From contig NC_068570.1 in the NCBI RefSeq assembly GCF_025698545.1, positions 53,215,924 through 53,279,923 of the forward strand: a stretch of DNA of 64,000 nucleotides, in the 5' to 3' direction. Source of the DNA: Gossypium raimondii (taxonomy: Eukaryota; Streptophyta; Magnoliopsida; Malvales; Malvaceae). How positions within the stretch are numbered: the stretch's first letter is position 1; every line of letters begins with the position of its first letter. Positions 25,506-35,862 of this stretch are shown in pieces. The notes beneath the pieces were generated by a model, which saw only the letters and a list, made by a program, of their open reading frames with translations, was not told the DNA's origin and searched no databases. Made by a program: the position numbers and the translations under genes.

Positions 25506-26329
25506 AGGCGAAAGGTGAGGATATTTTTAAACCTAAAAGTCGTAGACCTTCCAAAACACTAGCAGCATTGCCATCCGCAATTACAACTTTACAAGCAGTC
25601 CCCTTCTCCCTCTGCCATTAAAAAATAAAAAATAAAACCTAATCCTAGAAATCCAAGAAAACAAGAGCCCGAACAAGTAAAGGATTAAGAAGATATCGTG
25701 GGAGTGGGATATTGAATCCGTCGATGCTTAGTTTTGGTGGAGTAGAAGAGGATCAAAGAGGGGGTTCTTCCAATAAACGCTCTCTCTGTATCTCCCCTTC
25801 GAAGTTGCTTCCTTTTTCATGTCTTCTTCATACACACCCTCTTTATTCTTTGCTCATTCAGGGTCTTCTCAAGCCCTAGGCTTTCATCTTTGCACTATGC
25901 CTTTTCTGTGATCTCAATCTTCTCCTTTGTATAAAACATGATTGATTCGAAGGTTTGTCCCCTTCCCCTTTGCCGCCTTGTATGATTTCAAATTTTTCGT
26001 GTTTCTTTTACATCTGGATTTTTGTTAAATGTACGCAACATGCCCTCTTTCTTTGTTAGAATTGATGTTTTTTATTGGATTGATGATTGTAAGCTGAGTT
26101 TGTGGAAATGAAAAATATGATTTGGTTGAAATTGGATTATTATGGATGATGAAAAAGAGATTGTCTTTTCCCTTTTCTAAGACAAGCCTTTATTTGTTTT
26201 AGGAATGCTGCCTAGGTCTCTAATCAGAATTGTGGAACCATTGTTTTCCCTGATTTTGAGCAGGTATTCGTTTTTGAGTTCTTCACTGAAGACGAAACCA
26301 GGTTGTTGCTGTCAAAGCAGTCATCTGGA
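25506..26329 (+). repeat. Duplicated UBP24 5' region (copy upstream of the PPR gene)
   Basis: This segment matches 29530-30376 closely along its whole length. It contains the UBP24 promoter and leader, the first coding exon (ATG at 25938, MIDSK), the intron, and the start of exon 2 (VFVFEFFTEDETR from 26264). Similarity stops after TCAAAGCAGTCATCTGG. Beyond that point the frame closes at 26351-26353. It thus carries a truncated UBP24 fragment and probably the promoter and 5' leader of the PPR gene that follows. Confidence 0.85.
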
Positions 26330-26353
26330 ATATCTTTGTTATACGGGGTGTAG
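25938..26353 (+). pseudogene. Truncated UBP24 fragment, possible spliced uORF
   Basis: If spliced like UBP24 (25938-25952 joined to 26264-26353), the fragment encodes 34 residues that start MIDSKVFVFEFFTED and then run into unrelated sequence and a stop. The splice sites AAG|GTTTGT and TTTTGAGCAG|G are retained. The stop lies 80 bases before the PPR start codon, so the frame would act as an upstream ORF in a PPR transcript. It has no protease domain. Confidence 0.6.
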
Positions 26354-26433
26354 ATGGCTTAAGCAATCCTTATCAGTAGCCGGACTGCTGGAGCCAGCAA
26401 GTTAACGAAATCAAAAAGTCAAAAGCATCCAAA

Positions 26434-28590
26434 ATGCCACCCAAGTCCGTCCCACTTCCGGCTAAACCCTCCAAACCCTACCTTTTCTATGGCCACCGGA
26501 AGCCCTCCCAAAACCGCCCCGTTGTTTATGGTGGCCTCTTTTCCAACCGCCAAGTCCTCAAACCTCCCCAATCTCCTCTACCGCCTTCACCACCCTTTGA
26601 TCTCCGTAAATGGGATCCACATCACCTCTCTCAGAACCCATCGCCACCACCCATTCCCACACCACACCAACACTCAAAGCTATCACCAATAGCCCGGTTC
26701 ATCATTGATGCCTTTCGCAAGAGCCAGTACACTTGGGGACCAAGTGTTGTCTTTGAACTCAATAAGCTCCGTCGTGTTACTGCATCACTTGTAGCGGAAG
26801 TGCTCAAAGTCCAAGATGATCCCATTCTGGCTTCCAAGTTCTTTCATTGGGCTGGTAAGCAGAAAGGGTTTAAGCATAATTTCGCTTCTTATAATGCATT
26901 AGCTTATTGCCTCAATAGAAATGGTCGTTTTCGAGTGGCTGATCAGTTGCCAGAACTAATGGATTCCCAAGGGAAGCCTCCTACTGAAAAACAGTTTGAA
27001 ATTTTAATACGCATGCATGCTGATAAGAATAGAGGACAAAGGGTTTATTATGTGTATCAGAAAATGAAGAATTTTGGAATAAAGCCGCGTGTGTTTTTGT
27101 ATAATCGAATAATGGATGCGTTAGTCAAAACAGGTTATTTAGATTTAGCATTGTCTGTGTATGAGGATTTTAGAGGTGATGGTTTGGCGGAGGAAAGCAT
27201 TACATTCATGATTTTGATCAAGGGTTTATGTAAGGCCGGGAAGGTAGATGAAATGCTAGAGGTTTTGGGGAGGATGAGGGAGATGTTCTGTAAGCCGGAT
27301 GTTTTTGCCTATACAGCTATGATTAAGATCTTGGTTTCTAAAGGGAACTTGGACGGATGCTTGCGTGTTTGGGAGGAGATGCGGAGAGATGGGGTGGAAC
27401 CGGATGTAATGGCTTATGTGACATTAGTTGCAGGGTTGTGTAAGGGAGGAAGGGTGCAGAGAGGGTATGAGTTGTTTAAGGAGATGAAAACGAAAGGGAT
27501 ATTGATTGAGAGGGTAACGTATGGTGTTTTAATAGAAGGGTTCGTGAAGGATGGGAAGTTGGGATCTGCTTGTGGTTTGTTGAAGGATTTGATAGATTCT
27601 GGATACAGGGCTGATTTAGGGATATATAATCCTCTTATTGAGGGCATGTGTGATGTGAAGCTGATTGATAGAGCATACAAGCTTTTTCAGGTAACAGTTC
27701 AAGAGGGTTTAGAGCCAGGATTTGCAACCGTGAAGCCCATGCTGCTGGCGTTTGCAGAGATGAGACGAATGTCTGACTTTTGCAAGTTGCTAGAGCAGAT
27801 GCAGAAGTTAGGATTTTCTGTTAATGATGATCTTTCTAAGTTCTTCTCGTTTGTGGTCGAGAAGGGGGAAAGAACAATAATGGCTGTACGAGTGTTCAAT
27901 GAATTAAAAGTGAAAGGTTACGGTAGTGTTCGGATTTACAGTATTCTAATGGGGGCTCTCCACAAGACTGGGAAGGTGAAACAAGCATTATCACTCTTTC
28001 AAGAAATGAAGGATTTGAATTTTGAGCCCGACTCCTCTACATATAGTAATGCGATTATATGTTATGTTGAAGATGAGAATATCAAGGATGCTTGCATCTG
28101 CCATAACAAAATCATAGAGATGTCATGTGTTCCTTCCATTGACGCTTACTATTCTCTTACTAATGGTCTCTGCAAAATTGGTGAGATAGATGCAGCTATG
28201 ATGCTTGTTCGTGATTGCTTAGGTAATGTTACAAATGGACCCATGGAATTTAAATACGCACTTACTGTTCTTCATGCCTGTAAATCAGGTGCTGAGAAAG
28301 TGATGGAAGTGTTGAATGAAATGATGCAAGAAGGTTTGCCTCCAGATAACATTATATGCTCTGCAATTATATCTGGCATGTGTAAGTACAGGACCATAGA
28401 AGAGGCAAGGAAGGTATTTGCTAATTTAAGAACACGCAAACTTCTAACCGAAGCTAATATAATTATATATGATGAACTATTGATCGAATATATGGAGAAG
28501 AAAGCAGCGGACCTTGTGCTTTCGGGACTCAAGTTCTTTGGCCTGGAATCTAAATTAAAAGCAAAGGGCTCCACCCTGCTATCTAGATAA
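26434..28590 (+). CDS. Pentatricopeptide repeat protein (P-class), At4g20740-like
   Basis: A single uninterrupted exon encodes 718 residues. PPR proteins bind RNA and usually act in mitochondria or chloroplasts in RNA processing, stability or translation. The N-terminus (KPSQNRPVVYGGLFSNRQ, proline-rich to about residue 75) precedes a conserved block (LSPIARFIIDAF, FFHWAGKQKGFKHNF). From about residue 180 there are more than ten degenerate 35-residue repeats with the usual V..Y..L..GLCK.G....A..L..EM pattern. No E, DYW or other editing domain follows, so it is P-class. The N-terminal wording matches what I recall of Arabidopsis At4g20740 (an embryo-defective locus). The chosen ATG is the first in frame after the duplicated UBP24 leader. 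No organelle-targeting call is made. The gene probably uses the duplicated UBP24 promoter upstream. Confidence 0.88.
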   Translation: MPPKSVPLPAKPSKPYLFYGHRKPSQNRPVVYGGLFSNRQVLKPPQSPLPPSPPFDLRKWDPHHLSQNPSPPPIPTPHQHSKLSPIARFIIDAFRKSQYTWGPSVVFELNKLRRVTASLVAEVLKVQDDPILASKFFHWAGKQKGFKHNFASYNALAYCLNRNGRFRVADQLPELMDSQGKPPTEKQFEILIRMHADKNRGQRVYYVYQKMKNFGIKPRVFLYNRIMDALVKTGYLDLALSVYEDFRGDGLAEESITFMILIKGLCKAGKVDEMLEVLGRMREMFCKPDVFAYTAMIKILVSKGNLDGCLRVWEEMRRDGVEPDVMAYVTLVAGLCKGGRVQRGYELFKEMKTKGILIERVTYGVLIEGFVKDGKLGSACGLLKDLIDSGYRADLGIYNPLIEGMCDVKLIDRAYKLFQVTVQEGLEPGFATVKPMLLAFAEMRRMSDFCKLLEQMQKLGFSVNDDLSKFFSFVVEKGERTIMAVRVFNELKVKGYGSVRIYSILMGALHKTGKVKQALSLFQEMKDLNFEPDSSTYSNAIICYVEDENIKDACICHNKIIEMSCVPSIDAYYSLTNGLCKIGEIDAAMMLVRDCLGNVTNGPMEFKYALTVLHACKSGAEKVMEVLNEMMQEGLPPDNIICSAIISGMCKYRTIEEARKVFANLRTRKLLTEANIIIYDELLIEYMEKKAADLVLSGLKFFGLESKLKAKGSTLLSR

Positions 28591-29529
28591 AGAATCGAAG
28601 GCCAGTACCTATTATCAGCGGAGTCTAAACACCATTTTCCTGATTATCTAAACACCAGAGTCTGCAGGAAAGGTACCCTCTTGCGCCATTGAGCTTAACA
28701 GGTTATCAGCAGGGGTCTGGCTGCATCTATCAGCTCAGCTTGCTTGTTTTTGCTTCTCTCTGCTGCTAGGTCCAAATATGCACAGTGCAGTGTCTGTATG
28801 GTCTTTAAATCAAACAATGATGTTGTTGCAGTTCACTGTTTCTCAGATTTGGTGTCAACTGTGTCAATATCATCAGTTTTGGCTCTTAATACCTCGAAGT
28901 TAAAACTCATGTAAGCATGGAATACACCCTTTTGCTTGTTGTACTCATAAACCAAACTCTTCCAGGTTTCTCAAAGTAATGAATGCAGAGATTATTATAT
29001 TTATATGCATCGTTTGTGCTGGCAGGGTTATGAAATGATTGCTCTTGATCCCATTATCACCCGATTGCCTATTCCCAAATGTGGAATATGTTTAAGATTA
29101 TTATCTCAATTGGACAAAATTTTGAACTCTACAAATGATCTTGATTTAGCTATTATTTTATTTATTTCTAGTTTTAAATATTTCTTAATGGGTAGCAAAA
29201 TTTGTGATAATGAAATGTAAAAAAAAAATTACAGTAGCAGATGTCTATTAATAAATAAGATTTTTGTCGAAATGGTAAGATAAACATGACAAAAATTATA
29301 TCGATTTAAGTTTAAATCTTCTTTCTTGTGTATTTTCTATTTTAATGTAAAAAAATAAAAAATCCAAAATAATATAATTTATTTTATAAAATAATTATTT
29401 AATTAAATTGATGTTAATTAAACAATAATATTTTAGCAAATATTCAATCTATATATATTTTATATATAATTTTTCATAAAATGTGAAAATTACTAATCTA
29501 AAGTAATTTTATTTTAGTAAATTCACTTG
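28591..29529. other. 3' flank of the PPR gene and AT-rich spacer
   Basis: No gene is seen. The first 350 bases are mixed-composition DNA, probably the 3' untranslated region. The rest, from 29210, is AT-rich. Confidence 0.5.
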
Positions 29530-30376
29530 AGGGCGAAAGGTGGGATATTTTTAAACCTAGAAGTCGTAGACCTTCCAAAGCACTAACAGCACCGCCATCT
29601 GCAATTACAAGCAGTCCCCTTCTTCCTCTGCCATTAAAATAAAATAAAATAAAATAAAAACCTAACCCTAGAAATCCAAAACAACAAGAGTCCCAACAAG
29701 TAAAGGATTAAGAAGATATCGTGGGAGTGGGATACTGAAGCCGTCGATGCTTAGTTTTGGTGGAGTAGAAGAGGATCAGAGAGGGGGTGCTTCCAATAAA
29801 TGCTCTCTCTGTATCTCCCCTTCGAAGTTGCTTCCTTTTTCATGTCTTCTTCAATCACACCCTCTTTATTCTTTTCTCATTCAGGGTCTTCTCAAGCCCT
29901 AGGCTTTCATCTTTGCTCTATACCTTTCCTTAACTCTCAATCTTCTCCTTTGTATAAAACATGACTGATTCTAAGGTTTGTCCCCTTTCCTTCGCTGCCT
30001 TGTATGATTTCAATTTTTTCGTGTTTCTTTTACATCTGGATTTTTGTTAAATGTGCACAATATTAAATTTCAGGATTGCGTTTAGCCCTCTTTTTTTGTT
30101 AGAATTGATGTTTTTTATTGGATTGATGATTGTTAGCTGAGGTTGTGTACATGAAAAATACGATTTGGTTGAAATTGGATTATTATGAATGATGAATAAG
30201 AGGTTTTGTCTTTTCCCTTTTCTAAGATAAGCCTTTATTTGTTTTAGTAATGCTGCTTGGGTCTCTAATCAGAATTGTGGAACCATTGTTTTCCCTGATT
30301 TTGAACAGGTATTCGTTTTTGGGTCCTTCACTGAAGATGAAACCAGGTCATTGCTGTCAAAGCAGTCATCTGGGAA
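29530..30376 (+). repeat. UBP24 promoter, first exon and intron (parental-type copy)
   Basis: This is the partner of 25506-26329. Here it continues in frame into the full UBP24 gene. It includes an A/T-rich AAAATAAAAT run at 29635-29659, the leader with CTAACCCTAGAAATCC, and exon 1. Confidence 0.85.
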
Positions 30377-33300
30377 TTCTGAAAAGCCTGTAGCAACTAA
30401 GGAATTGCAATTTGGTTCTTTCAATTTTGCAGCTGGAGGATCTTTGGGCAGTGTCAATGGTAATTTAAGCAACAAGCCAAGTTCCACAAATGAGCCAATT
30501 GAATTTTTATCCTCAACTTCTCGAATAGAAGATGGAAAAAGTAGAAAAACAACAACAGATCATTCCTTGAACGCGCTTCAAACTCCTAAAGAAGCTGGAA
30601 GTGCAAATAGTTCCAGCAGTAGTTGTAGCCTTAGTAATGGTGTAAAGCAGCTGAATGCAAAAGGCATTGATGTAACTTCAGTTCACTTAACCATAAATGA
30701 ACTCAATCCCTTGAGTGATTCTCAGAGTTCAAAATTTCATGTCCTTGAGAGCGAAATTATAGAGGATAGAGATCAGAATGGGACGGTTGATACTTCATTA
30801 GGAGGCTCTATTCGAGGAGACATTGCAAAAGAAGAGAAGGATCCAATTAAAGTTGTTAAAAACTTAGTACCACGAGGCTTGATTAATTCTGGAAATTTAT
30901 GCTTTCTGAATTCCACTTTACAGGCTCTATTGTCATGTTCTCCTTTTGTCCAGCTCTTGCAGCAACTTAAACTTCGTAATATACCAAAGGTTTGTTGTAT
31001 GCTTATGTTGTTTACTTAGTTATGTACTAATAAATCATCTCTTCAAGGTGAGTAAATATGAGCCTGTGAATAGATTTATACTAACTGTCACTTTTATTTG
31101 GCTTTGATTTGATAGGTTGGCTATCCAATATTAACTTCGTTTGCAGAGTTTGTATCTGACTTCGATGTGCCATCCAGTGATTCTAAATTGAAGAAAAAGG
31201 ATACAGCAGTTCTTGAGATTGGAAGACCTTTCAGCCCTGTCATGTTTGAATCTGTACTTAAAAGTTTTACTCCGGATGTGCCAAATAGCATATCTGGTAG
31301 GCCAAGGTTTGTACGATTTCTACATCAGTTTTATTTCAATATTTATACTTTTTACCAGTCCCAAGTAATGTTCCTTGCATAGACCATTTCTATTAAAATA
31401 ACAGAACATGGCCAGCTGATATTGAAACATCACGATCCATGACCAAAATCAAGCATTATATATGCTTGTCCTGGCCCTCTTGATAATCATGCATTATATA
31501 TGCTTGTCCTGGCCCTCTTGATTTCTTTTTAACTCTTTCTGAAATACTGAAAATTTTTGAGAGCTTAATTATCTTACCTCTGAATCCCTTTCTCCTTGCA
31601 TTTGGTGTCAATTGTATAGTAATTTAGTGCGAACTTGCTACAGCTACCTCATCAGCATTTTATTGAAAGAAATATGATGATTGGTTTTAACTTTGAAATG
31701 TTTGTATATGCTTGAAATCAGAATGATAAACAGATATAACTATGTACAATATACATATGTAATGACATTCTGATGATTTTTTTTATTTATCATCATTTTC
31801 AGGCAGGAAGATGCTCAGGAGTTTTTAAGTTTTATCATGGATCAAATGCATGATGAATTGGTTAAGCTTCAAGGGCAGTCCGGTAGCTCAAATGGGGTCA
31901 GATCATCACTAGTTTCGTATGCAGAAGATGATGAATGGGAGACAGTTGGACCAAAAAACAAATCTGCAGTCACTAGAACTCAAAGCTTCCTTCCTTCAGA
32001 GTTGAGTGATATTTTTGGAGGACAGCTAAGAAGTGTGGTGAAGGCAATAGGTAAGCACATTTGCTATGGCTGCAAAGTATATTGGATGATATGAAAAATA
32101 GCCAATTGATGGGGTTTTTTGTATGAATACATATTTTTATGTGGTTGGCCAACCTTTTTTTTTTTTTTCCTTTTTCCTTTTATACTTTACAACTGTTGTC
32201 ATCAATAACATGCTCAAAACAAGCTAAAACGCTGGACGTAGAGAAGTCAACTGGATAATACCAGCAATTTATGCTTGTAAATTTTGATATGTAAACCAAG
32301 TGGAAATGTTGATACTTACTCAGAATTGGTTGTCTTCACCTGTCATATTCGGATGTTAGTTTGTTTTTATTGGGTGGATTTTGAACCCTGATATCTGACC
32401 ATAGTACCATTTATTAACATTATAATCTTTTCTTTTTCATAATTTGCTTTTTGTGGCAGGAAATAAAGCTTCTGCTACTGTTCAACCATTTCTATTGCTG
32501 CACCTTGATATCCATCCTGAAGCTGTTCATACTATTGAGGATGCACTTCACTTGTTCTCAGCACCAGAGTTTCTTGAGGGTTATCGTGCATCGACTGCTG
32601 GGAAGGTATTTATTTCTTTTGATCATTTCCTTTTGGCTATTGGCCGCTATATCTACCTTTATAGGTCTTATACTTTGGGTGTGTGTGTTTGTATTGTATG
32701 TCTCAGCTTTTCGTTTATGTTTAGATGTTATTAGTGATAAACTGGATGTTCTTATGCTTTTATGGCTGTTAGTGTCAGACTGGTGTTGTCACTGCCAAAA
32801 AATCTGTCAAGATACAGACACTTTCGAAGATAATGATTTTGCACCTGATGCGTTTTAGCTATGGTAGCCAGGGGAGTACCAAGCTGCATAAGCCTGTACA
32901 CTTCCCTCTTGAGCTGGTATTGGGTCGGGAACTACTTGTTTCCTCATCCACCGAGGTATAACTTCTCTTCATAAGCTTGTTTAAATACTATTGTATTGGA
33001 TTATTTTGAATTTGCGAGTTTATATTGTGAATTATGAAGCAGCTTTTAGTCAAAGCTGCTTAGCTAACTTGCTCTTTTTAGTCCACGAATGTATTTGGTC
33101 CGCAATGCTGTATTTGTGTTCTACATTTTTGTGTCCTAACTTGTTGGCAAGTTAATGCTACATATTTAATGTTCATTTTTGTACTTCATTTATAGGGCCG
33201 AAAATATGAACTTGTTGCTACAATAACACATCATGGAAGAGAGCCCTCCAAGGGGCATTATACAGCTGATGCTCGATACCCCAACGGCCAATGGCTGCGT

Positions 33301-33384
33301 TTTGATGATGCCTCTGTCACAGCCATTGGGACAAGCAAGGTGTTACATGACCAAGCATATGTTCTTTTCTACGAACAAACATAG
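29961..33384 (+). CDS. UBP24: Ubiquitin carboxyl-terminal hydrolase 24-like
   Basis: A cysteine protease of the USP/UBP family that removes ubiquitin from proteins. I place seven exons: 29961-29975, 30309-30989, 31116-31306, 31803-32050, 32460-32605, 32779-32955 and 33196-33384. All introns are GT-AG and the product is 548 residues, close to Arabidopsis UBP24. The first exon is only five codons (MTDSK). The N-terminal 190 residues are low-complexity and Ser-rich. The Cys box [12 protein letters not shown] holds the catalytic Cys near 203. [19 protein letters not shown] follows, and the His box [15 protein letters not shown] has His near 507. The ending is AYVLFYEQT. The 5' end is duplicated upstream of the neighbouring PPR gene. 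In the third intron a 32-bp direct repeat lies at 31453-31484 and 31491-31522. Confidence 0.9.
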
Positions 33385-33970
33385 AAGTCGTCGCAATTTT
33401 ACTCCTTGTTCGCATGATCTTCATCCAAGTACTATGGCGCCTGTTTGCTAAGATCATCATTACAGAATTGGCTCCTTGATTTTTCCTTCCCTTGTAACAG
33501 TTAGTCACGCTTTACCTTCAAATGGATAATTTAACTGCAGCCCATATATATACACATATATAGGTTTATGTATTGATAATCAAACTGTGAGAAAGTACTT
33601 AAAAATTTTTCTAATGTTCTTGAACTAGTAGTGATTATTATTTTTTGTTTTAGTTTTATTATTACTGTTATTATTACTATCATTATAAGACACCTGCCCA
33701 TGTATACAATAAATAGGACATACACTATTATATTCTTATGTATACGTGTGTATAGCAAGGCCCTCTATTATAATTTCATTGTTGATAACCTTTATTGTTG
33801 TCGTTGGAGGGACTGATAATATAGCCAAGGTTTTGCAGAATAATAAATTTAGACGAGAATAATTAGGTTTTATTTATTTAATATTTTCCAATAATAAATT
33901 AGCAGAATAAATTCTCAAATACTAGGTTTAAGGTTGATATATGCTTCTTTTTCTTCCCTAATTTCTTTGT
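33385..33970. other. Convergent intergenic region
   Basis: It lies between the 3' ends of UBP24 (plus) and the TBL gene (minus). It is AT-rich with no gene and presumably holds both polyadenylation regions. Confidence 0.5.
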
Positions 33971-35862
33971 TTAAATAAGGAGAGCTGCGTACAAAAGTTG
34001 ATTCCAAGTATCAGTAAGGCCAGCAACACACCAATGGGTGCAATCCATCCCCTTGAAGGCATTGTAAGAGCTAGGGTGTGCGTCTTTTCTTAGCTGAGAC
34101 AAAGCTGTAATATCCAACAAATGAACAGGTTTCTTGATGTTACTTATCACATCTTTAACCACATATGCTGCCTCAGGCAACCCAACTGGATAAGCTGATG
34201 ACCCATTGAATGGTTCCATCTCCTTGAAGCAATTTCTCACCCCTGGCTCATTCCATTCCGTGCCACTGAAACATTGTTTCATATGAAAATAGAGTCAGTG
34301 AACAGATTATTACATGGTTTAGCTGATACAGTGTTCAAAGCAAAAGCTGGTCTCACTTGTAGTGTGATGGAGAGATTCCTTGAAATATAACTTTAGTTCT
34401 GTTAGTATCCACATCTGAATCAACCCATTTGGCCCATGTTGTTAAAGCTGTCCGAAATGCAGTCATACGATCAATATCTTTCGTAATCCTCCCTTCATCA
34501 TTCACATAATCCCATCTGCAGTTCAACAACAACACATGCCATTATATATATGTTTAGCTCATTAATCAATGTAATGTAGAGCTTATTGTATTACTGTTGC
34601 TTTAATCCTCTGCGGTACCACCATAGCCAAGTGTTGAAAACTAAAACATCATTGTTCTTCCAATGATCGCCATTCCTCATTGAATTCAACTTCAAAACTC
34701 TGCCAATTCTTTCCTCATCAACATCCACCAAGTACAGTGAATGAAATAGCATCACGGATATCTTGTAATCCTAACAAATTAACCAACCCCGTGAAAACCT
34801 TTTTCTAATCACAGTTCCTTTGCATACATCTCGTGAACTGAATTCATGTTTAACTTTTTTTATTACAGATACCTGGAATGTGACTGCCGAAATGGTGTTG
34901 TTATTCAACCCCTGTTTGATTATTCTGGAATTTGGCACTGCAGCATGAAGCATGCATATCAATGATTGCCATATGTTGAGACTTAGAGAATCCCCAATGA
35001 ACATGATCTTCTTTCCTTTGAATCTCTTCAGAAAATACTCTCCATTAAACCTGTCATTCATTAGATGTTGGAATCCAAACAGGGACACTAATATATAGAA
35101 ATAATTAAAAACAAATAAAATGTCAGAAACAACAGAAAATGTTTTTGTAACATATTCCTGTCCCCCCCCTCCATGCATGTTCCCCTCATGTGTATTACCA
35201 TTAACTATTAGCAAAATATTTCTTTGCCATGATTAGACAAAGGTTGTTGACTTTTTCTCTGCTTTCATATGTACTTTATTCTAATTGTCTTTTCAATCAT
35301 TTCCATCACTATCTGACCTTTCATATCTTACAACTCATAGCAGGCTGTATTTTTTGGAGAGTTAATTTCACCTCCAAAATACTAAACATTCAATTTGATT
35401 TAATTAATTTTAGTGAAATTAATGCAGAAATTAAAGAGCACAGTAAACAACAAAATGAATATGCAGCTTATTCTTCAAAACTGTAGTTAACATTAATAAC
35501 AATAACAAATGAGAATCTGCAAATGAGAATATTTCATGAAAAAAATTAATATATAGATAGGAAGCAAAGTACCTTGGTAAGTGACAATTGGTTGGCTGCC
35601 ATCTATATTTAAGGTAGAGGTGATCGGGGCGGCCATACTTGAGGCAATCGAATTCTTTGCGGATGAAAGGACAGTCTGTTGAGTTGTAGAGAGGATAGGA
35701 GTCATCGTACACCCACTTACCTTGGTACATATTACAATTCATCTCTTGTTTTTTCCTCTCAAAGCTGCTTTTTTTTCTCTGAAAACTATTGCCATTTGCA
35801 TTTGCATTGGTTAAACATATACATGAAAAGATGACAAAGCTGATAGCTTGAATAGATCCCAT
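33971..35862 (-). CDS. Trichome birefringence-like (TBL) protein, O-acetyltransferase family
   Basis: TBL/DUF231 proteins are Golgi or secretory proteins that O-acetylate cell-wall polysaccharides. Five exons on the minus strand are supported: 35573-35862, 34873-35050, 34595-34770, 34357-34515 and 33971-34265, giving 365 residues with all phases matching. The N-terminus ([20 protein letters not shown]) is a signal peptide or anchor. The PMR5N-type block has [17 protein letters not shown] and CPFI...FDC. The GDSL motif FIGDSLSLN has Ser near 118. Near the C-terminus the DCTHWC motif (342-347) supplies the DXXH pair. An upstream in-frame ATG at 35910 exists, but the chosen start gives the normal signal peptide. 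Length and compact form fit the TBL38-43 group; the exact member is not certain. Confidence 0.88.

Noticed and set aside
26489..26692. Alternative plus-strand frame inside the PPR N-terminus
   Set aside because: Out of frame with the 718-codon PPR gene and proline/histidine-rich only because of the overlapping codons.
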